A DNA stretch of 40,036 nucleotides from JAIEPW01 sp964406035 (GTDB lineage: Bacteria > Acidobacteriota > Terriglobia > Bryobacterales > Bryobacteraceae), in contig CAYOQB010000025.1 in NCBI GenBank assembly GCA_964406035.1, positions 1-40,036 on the forward strand, read 5' to 3'. A program made the translations under genes and the position numbers. Every line of letters starts with the position of its first letter. Position 1 is the stretch's first letter. Positions 33,349 through 40,036 of the stretch are shown here, piece by piece. The notes under the pieces are model-generated. The model was not told the DNA's origin. It did no database searches and saw nothing but the letters and a program-made list of their open reading frames with translations.

Positions 33349-34103
33349 GCGGAAGTGCTGGGGTACTCCACCGACACCAAAAACAACCCGCACGCCGGAG
33401 CGGTGGGTCCGGTGGGGATGCTTGCGTCGCCCGCCAAACGGCGCAACAGCCCCTCGCGATCCACGTTCCCCTTGCCGCCTTCGATCAGCACCCCCACGAT
33501 GTTGCGCACCATGTGCTTCAGGAACCCCGAGCCTCGAACGCGATAAATCATCCGGTCCGACAACCGCTCGATACGCGACGAGAATACGGTTCGCACTTTG
33601 GAGTGACCCTGCCCGTCGCGATCGTCGGAGGCGGCGAACGCCGTGAAGTCGTGCTCGCCCTCCAGCAGCGGCGCGAGTTCCAGCATCGCCGCTTCGTCCA
33701 GCGGATACGGATGGTGATACACGTAGCGATGTTCAAATGGCGGGCAGATCTCGGCGCGGAAGATGCGGTATTCGTACGTCTTGGCGATCGCGTCGTAGCG
33801 GGGGTTGAAGTCCGCGGCGACCTCCTCCGCCGACAATACTCGGATAGCCGGCGGCAGCAGCCGGTTGATCGCCTTGCGCAGGTTGTAGAGCGGGATGGGA
33901 TTTTCGATGCTGAACGCGGCAACCTGCGCCAGGGCGTGCACCCCGGCGTCGGTCCGTCCCGACCCCGCCACATGCACCGGCTTCTTCTCGATGCCGCTGA
34001 CGATCTCCTCCAGCGTGCCTTGGATGGTCGGCAGCCCCGGCTGTACCTGCCAGCCGTGGAAGCCCGTTCCGTCGTAGGCAATCGTGATCCGGATGCGCCG
34101 CAA
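33345..34103 (-). CDS. truA: tRNA pseudouridine(38-40) synthase
   Basis: A 252-residue enzyme that isomerises U38-40 in the anticodon arm of many tRNAs. The catalytic motif GRTDAGVHALAQ has the nucleophile Asp52. Other family marks are YDGTGFHGWQ near the start, YEYRI and a C-terminal GSGFLKHMVRNIVG. Length is normal. It is convergent with the AI-2E transporter, the two stop codons overlapping. It may be followed by read-through antisense to the transporter, since no terminator is visible. Confidence 0.97.
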   Translation of the reverse strand: MRRIRITIAYDGTGFHGWQVQPGLPTIQGTLEEIVSGIEKKPVHVAGSGRTDAGVHALAQVAAFSIENPIPLYNLRKAINRLLPPAIRVLSAEEVAADFNPRYDAIAKTYEYRIFRAEICPPFEHRYVYHHPYPLDEAAMLELAPLLEGEHDFTAFAASDDRDGQGHSKVRTVFSSRIERLSDRMIYRVRGSGFLKHMVRNIVGVLIEGGKGNVDREGLLRRLAGDASIPTGPTAPACGLFLVSVEYPSTSA

Positions 34104-34116
34104 GGACCTTGATTGT

Positions 34117-34157
34117 ACAAAAAGAAAGCTCCGGACCGTCTCGCAAGAGTCCGGAGC
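34117..34157 (-). terminator. Rho-independent terminator of the small secreted protein gene
   Basis: On the reverse strand GCTCCGGAC (34157-34149) pairs with GTCCGGAGC (34136-34128), followed by TTTCTTTTT. It separates this gene from truA downstream. Confidence 0.9.
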
Positions 34158-34184
34158 AGGGAAGGGAATCGGAACTATCTACCG

Positions 34185-34511
34185 CTACTTGACCAGGATC
34201 TTGACGTTCGTGCCGGAGGGCCGGATCTCTTTGATCTGGTACGTCTTGCCGTCGGAAGCCAGGCAGCACATCGAAGTCCGAAGGGCCTTGTCCTTGGCCT
34301 GATCCACCACCACGTCGGCCTCCGCCGTGGCCTTCTTGCCCTTCAGTACCGCTTTCGTCTCATTCACTTCCAGCTTGTATTCGCCGGCCTTCAGCTCGGT
34401 CTTGCCGAACACCGCAGGCTTGTCCAGAGTGACACTGTAGGTCTCGCCGCTGAAGGCGACCCCAGCTAAGCCAACCGCAAAAACAACGTTAAGTAGCGTA
34501 ACACCGTTCAT
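34185..34511 (-). CDS. Small secreted protein of unknown function
   Basis: A 108-residue exported protein with signal peptide 1-21 (LLNVVFAVGLAGVAFS). The mature part is a small beta-rich domain: YSVTLDKPAVFGKTELKAGEYKLEVNETKAVLKGKKATAEADVVVD, then SDGKTYQIKEIRPSGTNVKILVK. Proteins of this pattern are common in Acidobacteriota genomes, in my experience without assigned role. A CC pair (SMCCLAS) lies mid-way. No clear ribosome-binding site precedes the ATG. It has its own terminator; divergent from larE. Confidence 0.8.
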   Translation of the reverse strand: MNGVTLLNVVFAVGLAGVAFSGETYSVTLDKPAVFGKTELKAGEYKLEVNETKAVLKGKKATAEADVVVDQAKDKALRTSMCCLASDGKTYQIKEIRPSGTNVKILVK

Positions 34512-34573
34512 GGGCGTATAGACGTAATTTAACTGCCGACGGTTCAGATTTTTTTTTCGACTACAATGGGAGG

Positions 34574-35422
34574 ATGCCGGTTCGGGTGGGCGTCGACCTC
34601 GTGCTAGCGGCCTCCAAGGAGCAGGCTGTCTTCACCCATCTGTCTGATCTGAAACGAGTTATCATCGCTTACTCGGGCGGGGCGGACTCCGCGTATCTGG
34701 CCTGGGCGGCGTACAAAGTTTTACACAACGACGCCCTCGCCGTGACCGCCGATTCGGCCTCGATCCCCGAATCGCACAAGCGGAATGCCGCCGCTTTCGC
34801 CCGCGAGGTGGGGTTCCGCCAGGAAGTGATCGTCACCCGCGAGTTCGACAACCCGGACTACGTCAAGAACGGGCCCGACCGCTGCTTCCATTGCAAGGAC
34901 GAACTCTTCGACCGGCTGGAAGCGCTGGCGCGGGAGCGCGGTATCGAGCACATCGTCTACGGGGTGAACGCCGACGATCTCGGCGATTACCGGCCGGGGC
35001 AGAACGCGGCGCGCGTTCATCGCGTGAAGGCGCCGCTGGCCGACGCCGGCCTGACCAAGGCGGAGATCCGGGAGCTGTCGCGGCGCGCCGGACTCAGCAC
35101 CTGGGATCGCCCCGCGGCGGCGTGCCTCAGCTCGCGCATTCCTTACGGAACTCCGGTTACCGCCGCGACCGTGAAGACGGTGGAAGCCGGGGAAGAGGCG
35201 ATGAAGCAACTCGGGTTCCGCCAGTTCCGCGTGCGCTTCCATGGCGAGATCGCGAGAATTGAAATCGCGCGCGAGGAGATGCCGCGGGCCATGACCATGG
35301 AAATGGCCGCCGAGATCACCGGCATCTTCAAGGGACTCGGCTTTCTGTACGTGGCGCTCGATCTCGAAGGCTATCGTCAGGGCTCTCTGAACGCGGTGCT
35401 GCCGGTGCTCAACTCGCGATAG
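34574..35422 (+). CDS. larE: LarE-like ATP-dependent sacrificial sulfur transferase
   Basis: A 282-residue PP-loop protein of the LarE family, which donates sulfur to the pyridinium dithiocarboxylic nickel-pincer cofactor of lactate racemase and related enzymes. The PP-loop is SGGADSAYLAWA (34-45), with Ala where the usual motif has Val. RCFHCKDELF (103-112) and RPAAACLSSRIPYG (179-192) carry Cys104, Cys107 and Cys184, the three-Cys arrangement expected of the iron-sulfur-dependent subtype (inference) rather than the single-Cys sacrificial type. larB, larC and larA are not in the window. GGGAGG abuts the ATG, so the true start may be a few codons downstream. The 3' end overlaps tag by 46 bp on the opposite strand. 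Confidence 0.92.
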   Translation: MPVRVGVDLVLAASKEQAVFTHLSDLKRVIIAYSGGADSAYLAWAAYKVLHNDALAVTADSASIPESHKRNAAAFAREVGFRQEVIVTREFDNPDYVKNGPDRCFHCKDELFDRLEALARERGIEHIVYGVNADDLGDYRPGQNAARVHRVKAPLADAGLTKAEIRELSRRAGLSTWDRPAAACLSSRIPYGTPVTAATVKTVEAGEEAMKQLGFRQFRVRFHGEIARIEIAREEMPRAMTMEMAAEITGIFKGLGFLYVALDLEGYRQGSLNAVLPVLNSR

Positions 35423-35961
35423 CGGAAGCAGGTCACCAGGTGATCGTTCACCATGCCGGTGGCCTGCATGAAGGCATAGCAGATGGTGGAGCCGACGAAA
35501 CGGAAACCGCGCTTCTTCAGATCCTTGCTGAGCGCGTCGGATTCCGCGGTCCGCGCCGGAATCTGCTTCAGTTCGCGCCAGCGGTTCACCAGAGGCTTGC
35601 CGGTCACGAAGCCCCACACGTAGCGATCGAAGCTGCCGAATTCCTTCTGCACCTGAAGAAACGCCTGGGCATTCGAGACCGAGGATGCCACCTTCAGGCG
35701 ATTCCGCACGATGCCCGGGTCCGCCAGAAGCTTCGCGCACCTGGCGTCGCTATAACGCGCCACCTTGGCGGGGTCGAAGCCGTCGTAGACCTCGCGGTAA
35801 CGCTCGCGCTTTGCCAGCACCGTGTCCCAGCTCAAGCCCGCCTGCGCGCCTTCCAGAATCAGGAATTCAAACAGCAGGCGGTCGTCATGCACGGGAACGC
35901 CCCACTCCTCGTCGTGATAGCGGATGGCGAGATAGTTGCGGGGCCAGGTGCAGCGGGTCAT
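35377..35961 (-). CDS. tag: DNA-3-methyladenine glycosylase I
   Basis: A 194-residue base-excision repair enzyme that removes 3-methyladenine. Family marks: RCTWP at the start, YHDEEWGVPVHDDRLLFEFLILEGAQAGLSW with the catalytic Glu37, and the zinc ligands Cys4, His16, His174 and Cys178 (the last two in NDHLVTCF), equivalent to those known in E. coli Tag. All are intact. It is convergent with larE and overlaps its last 46 bp. The start is directly preceded by a short AT-rich gap to the divergent ADOP permease. Confidence 0.95.
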   Translation of the reverse strand: MTRCTWPRNYLAIRYHDEEWGVPVHDDRLLFEFLILEGAQAGLSWDTVLAKRERYREVYDGFDPAKVARYSDARCAKLLADPGIVRNRLKVASSVSNAQAFLQVQKEFGSFDRYVWGFVTGKPLVNRWRELKQIPARTAESDALSKDLKKRGFRFVGSTICYAFMQATGMVNDHLVTCFRYRELSTGSTAFREP

Positions 35962-36023
35962 TTTTTTAAAGCTAGCGTAACCGCTCCGTGGCTCACAAGT
36001 ATCAACGACGGAGGTTCGGGTTC

Positions 36024-38459
36024 ATGGAAACGTTGCGGCAGGACATTCACGTTGCGTTGCGGATTCTGCGAGCCAACCCCGGCTTCGCGGCGGCGGCCGT
36101 GCTCGCCATCGCGCTGGGCATCGGCGCCAACGCGGCGATCTTCAGCGTAGTGAACGCGGTGCTGTTCAAGCCGCTCCCCTATTCCGATCCGGAGCGGATT
36201 GTCACGCTGGAAACGCGCAACCTGTCCGAGCCCGCGCAGGAAGCCTGGACTTCGGGCGCGGATTTCCACGACATCGTTGCCCGCGCCACCTCCTTCGACG
36301 CAATTGCCGGCATCTCCCCGGTATGGAACCTGGCGGTCTCCGGCCACGGCGAAACCGAGCGTCTGGAAGCGATGTTCGTTTCCGCGTCCCTCTTCCCGCT
36401 GCTCGGAGTGCAGCCCGCCCTGGGCAGACCATTCGTTGCTGAAGAAGATCGCCGGGGCAACGCCAAGCAGGTCCTGCTGCTGAGCCACTCCTACTGGATG
36501 CGCCGCTTCGCCGGGAACCCCAACGCGATCGGGCAGGTGATTACGGTGGGAGGCCAGCCGTGGACCATTATCGGCGTGCTGCCGGAAGATTTCCGTTACG
36601 TGCAGCTTTCGCCGGCGCAGCAGGCAGCCAACATCGAGTTGTGGCTGCCGCTCTCGGCGAACGAAGTGATGGACCGCGCACGCCCGGTGCGCTTCCTGAA
36701 GTGCGTCGCGCGGCTGAAGCCGGGCGTCAGCCTGGAGCGGGCCAATGCCGAGATGGCGTCCATCGGGCGCGGCCTGGCCGCCCAGTATCCGGATTCGAAC
36801 GGCGCGTTCGCGATGTCCGCCTCTTCGCTGCGGGAGCGCACGGTGGGTCCGGTGCGTCCGGCGATGATGCTGCTGCTGGGCGTAGTTGGCTGCGTGCTTT
36901 TGATCGCGTGCGCGAATGTCGCCAACCTGCTTCTGGCGCGGGCGGCGGGGCGCGGCCAGGAGATCGCGGTTCGTTCGGCGCTCGGCGCTTCCGCGGGCAG
37001 GCTGGCAAGGCAGTTCCTTACTGAAAGCATGGTGCTGGCAATGATCGGATCCGCCGCGGGTCTGGCTCTGGCGGCGATCCTGGTGCGGGCCGTGGTCGCC
37101 CTGGCGCCGGCCGCGCTGCCCCGCCGCGGCGAAATCGCCTTGGATTGGCAGGTGGTGATCTTCACGCTGGCGGCCGCCGTGATTACCGGCCTGCTGGCCG
37201 GCCTCGCTCCGGCGGCGCGTTTGCGCCGGGCCGCCTCTCATGATTCTCTTCGCGCCGGCGCGCGCAGCATCAGCGGCGTCGACCGCAAGCTGCGGGGCGC
37301 GCTGGTGGTGGGCGAGGTCGCGCTGGCAACGACGCTGCTGATCGCATCCGGCCTGTTGATCCGCAGCTTCGCCGCGCTGCTCGACGTCAACCCCGGCTTC
37401 GACGCTTCCCGCCTGATTACGCTCTCCACTCAGGTGCCCTCTACGGTCCGCACGCCGGTGGAGCGAACTGCCTTTTACCAGCGGATCGAGGACCGGCTGC
37501 GCACCATCCCCGGTGTCGAAAGCGTGGCCGCGGTCAGCCGTCTGCCGCTGCTCGGGTTGGGTCTGGGAAGCCACATGGTGATCGAAGGCCGGCCCTTGAA
37601 TCGCGACGAGAAACCGGACATCGAGTATCGCGTTGCGACGGAGAATTATTTCGCCACCATGGGCATCCCGCTGTTGCAGGGGCGGCTGTTTGAAGAACGC
37701 GACCGCGAGCGACCGCGCGACGTGATCCTCATCAATCAGGCGCTGGCCCGCCGCTATTTCCCCAACGAGAATCCGCTGGGCCGCCGCATTCAGCTCGGCA
37801 GCGGGTCCGGCAATGAGCCGTGGATCACGATTGTGGGCGTCGTGGGCGACATGCGGCACTTCGGCATCGACGCCGAACCGCGTCCCGAGGCGTATCGCCC
37901 GTTCGGCGTGAATCCATTGTTCAGCCCCATCGTGGTAGTCCGCGCAAGCCGCGATCCGGAGTTGCTGGGAGGGGAGCTGAAGAAAGCGATGCAGGCGGTT
38001 CATCCCGACGCTCCGGTGTTCAACGTGTTCGCGATGCAGAAGCTGGTGGACCGTTCGACTGCCGGGCGGCGCTTCCCCATGCTGCTGCTGACCTGCTTTG
38101 CGGCGCTCGCGCTGGTGCTGGCCGCGACCGGGATCTTCGGCGTGATCTCGCAGATGGTGGCGCAGCGGACGCGCGAGATCGGCGTGCGTATGGCGGTGGG
38201 CGCGAAACCGGGAGATGTGCTGCGGATGGTGCTTGGCGACGGGCTTCGCATGGCGGCGGTGGGCGCGATCCTGGGCCTGATGCTATCAGCGGCGTCGGCG
38301 CAGGCGCTGCGCAGCCTGCTGTTCGGCGTGAGCGAAAGCGATCCGGGGCCGTACGCGGCGGCGATGGTGGTGTTGCTGGCGGCGGCGGTGGCGGCATGCG
38401 CGGCGCCGGCCTGGCGAGCCTCGCGATTGGATCCGATTACCGCTCTGCGGGATGAGTGA
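36024..38459 (+). CDS. ADOP-type FtsX/MacB-like permease 2 (orphan)
   Basis: An ~811-residue inner-membrane protein. Start at ATG 36024, with GGAGG 9 nt upstream; an earlier in-frame codon at 35988 is less likely. N-terminal METLRQDIHVALRILRANPGF, helix VLAIALGIGANAAIFSVVNAVLF and KPLPYSDPERIV are the ADOP start signature. The first FtsX block has GQEIAVRSALGAS, the second RTREIGVRMAVGAK, and the C-terminus ends in LDPITALRDE, the classic MacB/FtsX ending. No ATPase gene is adjacent. It is a family relative of the permease at 4092-6539 but only the motifs are shared by eye. Role likely in export or envelope stress; substrate unknown. Confidence 0.93.
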   Translation: METLRQDIHVALRILRANPGFAAAAVLAIALGIGANAAIFSVVNAVLFKPLPYSDPERIVTLETRNLSEPAQEAWTSGADFHDIVARATSFDAIAGISPVWNLAVSGHGETERLEAMFVSASLFPLLGVQPALGRPFVAEEDRRGNAKQVLLLSHSYWMRRFAGNPNAIGQVITVGGQPWTIIGVLPEDFRYVQLSPAQQAANIELWLPLSANEVMDRARPVRFLKCVARLKPGVSLERANAEMASIGRGLAAQYPDSNGAFAMSASSLRERTVGPVRPAMMLLLGVVGCVLLIACANVANLLLARAAGRGQEIAVRSALGASAGRLARQFLTESMVLAMIGSAAGLALAAILVRAVVALAPAALPRRGEIALDWQVVIFTLAAAVITGLLAGLAPAARLRRAASHDSLRAGARSISGVDRKLRGALVVGEVALATTLLIASGLLIRSFAALLDVNPGFDASRLITLSTQVPSTVRTPVERTAFYQRIEDRLRTIPGVESVAAVSRLPLLGLGLGSHMVIEGRPLNRDEKPDIEYRVATENYFATMGIPLLQGRLFEERDRERPRDVILINQALARRYFPNENPLGRRIQLGSGSGNEPWITIVGVVGDMRHFGIDAEPRPEAYRPFGVNPLFSPIVVVRASRDPELLGGELKKAMQAVHPDAPVFNVFAMQKLVDRSTAGRRFPMLLLTCFAALALVLAATGIFGVISQMVAQRTREIGVRMAVGAKPGDVLRMVLGDGLRMAAVGAILGLMLSAASAQALRSLLFGVSESDPGPYAAAMVVLLAAAVAACAAPAWRASRLDPITALRDE

Positions 38460-38508
38460 TGCGGGGGCGGGATCCGGACGCGGCAACCGACCCTCAGGAG
38501 GCCCGAGG

Positions 38509-38979
38509 CTACCGCCGCCCTTCCAATTCGGCAATCAGCCCTCCCATTTCCGCGATTTCCTTCTGCTGGCTTTCAATGATCTGGTCGGCCAGCTTTCTTA
38601 CGCGAGGGTCCGTTATGCGCGCCCGCTGGCTCGTCAAGATCGCGATCGAGTGATGCGGAATCATGGCCTTCATGTAGGCGACTTCATCGACAGTCGCCTG
38701 ACTTCGGACCAGCCAGAGCGCCAGCGCGAACAGCACCGCGGAGCCGGCAAAGATGGCGGCGTTGATGCGCCGGCTGGTGTGCATTTTCAACATGAACGCG
38801 AGCATGATAACGGCCATGGCCGCTCCCATGAATAGAGCCATGTACACACGTGTTTCGCTGAAACGAACGTGATCCCAGTGCAACGTGTTCAGGTACATCA
38901 GTCCATACATTACGGTGGTGGAGGTCGCGATCATAGCGGCAAATCTTCCATAAGTCGTGCTGGGCGTCTGTTTTTCCAT
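38509..38979 (-). CDS. DUF305-domain membrane protein
   Basis: A ~156-residue protein starting at ATG 38979, with GGAGGT 8 nt upstream. Three transmembrane segments (about 13-30, 45-64, 73-91) come first. A C-terminal DUF305-type segment follows: VAYMKAMIPHHSIAILTSQRARITDPRVRKLADQIIESQQKEIAEM, with the MIPHH motif at 106-110. DUF305 proteins are ferritin-like helical and often sit beside copper or metal-resistance genes; none is nearby here. The His pair and downstream Gln/Glu could bind metal (inference). It is convergent with the second ADOP permease. Confidence 0.88.
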   Translation of the reverse strand: MEKQTPSTTYGRFAAMIATSTTVMYGLMYLNTLHWDHVRFSETRVYMALFMGAAMAVIMLAFMLKMHTSRRINAAIFAGSAVLFALALWLVRSQATVDEVAYMKAMIPHHSIAILTSQRARITDPRVRKLADQIIESQQKEIAEMGGLIAELEGRR

Positions 38980-39098
38980 GGGAATTACCTCCGAGCCGAT
39001 TGGTGCGCTTGGAAGGTCGCGGTGTCGTTGTGAGCGAGGATTGGCGCCCTCCGATGGGTTGACGGGGGACAGCATTCTTTAGCTTCTTTTCACGTGAT

Positions 39099-39123
39099 CG
39101 GTGCCTGGTGGTGCCAGGCACCG
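39099..39123. repeat. 25-bp palindromic repeat, copy 1
   Basis: CGGTGCCTGG and CCAGGCACCG are perfect 10-bp arms around the loop TGGTG. Identical to 39450-39474. Confidence 0.8.
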
Positions 39124-39449
39124 TTCGCGCGAGACTCGAACCGTAAGACCTGCCAATACAAACACTTAGAGATGCTTGAGCCTCGGATCGCAAAGTACCC
39201 CCGGTTGGCGATCGCCCCATTTTGCAACACCGCTCCCGGCGCCTACGGCGCAGATCGCTGCTGCGGCTCACTCTCTGATGGCGCGTGGGTTGTGCTCAAG
39301 TGTGCCGATGCTTGCCGGAGTCCCTGTGCGTCGGCCAGGCCGCTTGCCAAGAAATAGGGGTGGTTGGCTTTGGCCCACTTTTGCTCAACCTCGAAATCCT
39401 TGGCAAGGTACTCAGGAGTAGAGACTTAACTCGCGGATCACGCTCCCGT

Positions 39450-39474
39450 CGGTGCCTGGTGGTGCCAGGCACCG
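39450..39474. repeat. 25-bp palindromic repeat, copy 2
   Basis: Same 10-bp arms and TGGTG loop as copy 1, in the same orientation, 351 bp further on. REP-like dispersed element or ends of a small non-coding insertion. Confidence 0.8.
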
Positions 39475-39728
39475 ATGAGGGAGAAGAACATCCGGGCGAC
39501 CGTCGGCGGTCCACCCGTCGCACGACCCGCCAGTCGCACCTGCCTTCCCTCACGCGCGAAGCAGGCTCCTGCCGCCTAGAGGTGATCGTGGCGCGGAACC
39601 GCTCCGATCCGCCAACGCATCGAGCTGCTGGCCGCGTCTCTATTCATCGAGAATGCCGATATGTTGCGCGGCAATACGCCAGCAAGGGCGCGGAATTCAC
39701 GCGAGTTCGCGCTGCAGGGCAGCGAACC

Positions 39729-40036
39729 CTACCGCCTCACGAACCCCGCTGCTAGCCGCAGGTCGGCCACGAACTCCTCCACGAGACCGTCGCGCTGGTC
39801 CACTGGAACGCGCAGCAGAAACGACGGATGCACCGTGACCAGAAGCGCCTCCGCCCGAGGGTGCTCCAAGAACCGGCCGCGATTCGCGGCGACCGGCAGT
39901 GCCTTGCCGACCAGCGCCTGTGCGGCGGTGGCGCCCAGCGCGACCAGCAGGCGCGGCTGTACAGCGTCGATCTCGGCGTCCAGCCAGGGGCGGCAGGCGG
40001 CGATCTCCACTCCGCGCGGCTTGGCGTGGATACGCC
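39729..40036 (-). CDS. UdgX-type uracil-DNA glycosylase (5' part beyond window)
   Basis: The C-terminal ~102 residues of a uracil-DNA glycosylase; the frame is open to the right edge, so the start is outside. The first visible residues are RIHAKPRG, which match the KRRIH loop that distinguishes UdgX from other family 4-like enzymes and carries the His that bonds covalently to the abasic site after uracil excision (known from the mycobacterial enzyme). Then come EIAACRPWLDAEI, LLVALGATAAQALVG and VTVHPSFLLR, the HPS-type motif of the superfamily. The upstream GEAPG motif and Fe-S cysteines would lie outside. A GTG at 40010 should not be taken as the start. Confidence 0.85.
   Translation of the reverse strand, partial: RIHAKPRGVEIAACRPWLDAEIDAVQPRLLVALGATAAQALVGKALPVAANRGRFLEHPRAEALLVTVHPSFLLRVPVDQRDGLVEEFVADLRLAAGFVRR

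Larger units (their letters stand above)
38980..39728. other. Gene-poor stretch of ~750 bp with duplicated palindrome
   Basis: No open frame here has a recognisable domain or ribosome-binding site. It should contain the DUF305 promoter (left part). It holds two identical palindromes at 39099-39123 and 39450-39474. Between them GC is lower than in the neighbouring genes. A frame in 39586-39728 has protein-like texture (IELLAASLFIENADML) but follows a stop with no start signal and may be a gene remnant. Confidence 0.5.

Noticed and set aside
39120..39170. A tRNA-like T-arm on the reverse strand (GGTTCGAGTCTCGC).
   Set aside because: The T-stem does not pair well and no acceptor, D or anticodon arm could be built upstream. 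At most a decayed fragment.
39586..39728. Frame encoding IELLAASLFIENADMLRGN and following residues.
   Set aside because: Protein-like texture but preceded by a stop without start or ribosome-binding site, and I cannot assign a family. Possibly a gene remnant; a BLASTX search would decide.
1..40036. CRISPR array, prophage or intact insertion sequence.
   Set aside because: No regularly spaced repeats, integrase, transposase or phage structural genes were found; repeats present are isolated palindromes.

Overview
The window looks like chromosomal DNA from an Acidobacteriota member, most likely of the Solibacter/Bryobacter type. The pointers are high GC, two very large Oar-like TonB-dependent receptors with N-terminal carboxypeptidase-regulatory domains, two ~810-residue 'orphan' FtsX/MacB permeases of the acidobacterial duplicated (ADOP) type, and many small secreted proteins of acidobacterial style. 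This is inferred from gene content; no 16S gene or taxonomic marker beyond rpsO/pnp is present. No CRISPR array, intact insertion sequence, prophage or confident tRNA gene was seen.

Layout. 1-2660: a secreted protein cut by the left edge, then a LuxR-type regulator and an alpha/beta hydrolase whose only sensible start is a non-canonical ATC. 2967-7155: a secreted tetraheme cytochrome c, an ADOP permease and a small secreted protein, followed by a perfect 38-bp nested palindrome (7375-7412). 7433-10214: DinB-like protein, AraC regulator and a CNNM/HlyC-type membrane protein. 10263-14439: a tight operon of one MBOAT acyltransferase and two SGNH hydrolase-like proteins, probably an envelope or exopolysaccharide O-acetylation machine. 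14440-21355: two TonB receptors, each preceded by the same 55-bp promoter-like module and each with a hairpin downstream of its stop. 21371-25316: a cytochrome c-like lipoprotein divergent from a five-gene run of two DUF6644-like membrane proteins, two related secreted proteins and a DUF6152-like protein; this run is the best candidate for an undescribed system. 25320-26865: a TetR-headed operon with a visible promoter/operator. 27029-29628: rpsO-pnp with its terminator. 29673-35961: an unrecognised protein, a Tat-exported M24 peptidase, a DUF433 antitoxin-like gene with only a stub of its toxin partner, an AI-2E-family permease, truA, a small secreted protein, larE and tag. 36024-40036: the second ADOP permease, a DUF305 membrane protein, a ~750-bp gene-poor stretch with two identical 25-bp palindromes, and the 3' part of a UdgX-type uracil-DNA glycosylase cut by the right edge.

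How it works together. Housekeeping genes (rpsO, pnp, truA, tag, larE) are interspersed with envelope functions: nutrient receptors, extracytoplasmic cytochromes, acyl transfer and secreted proteins of unknown role. Real genes were separated from the many long antisense open frames typical of high-GC DNA by domain motifs, ribosome-binding sites, signal peptides and non-overlap.
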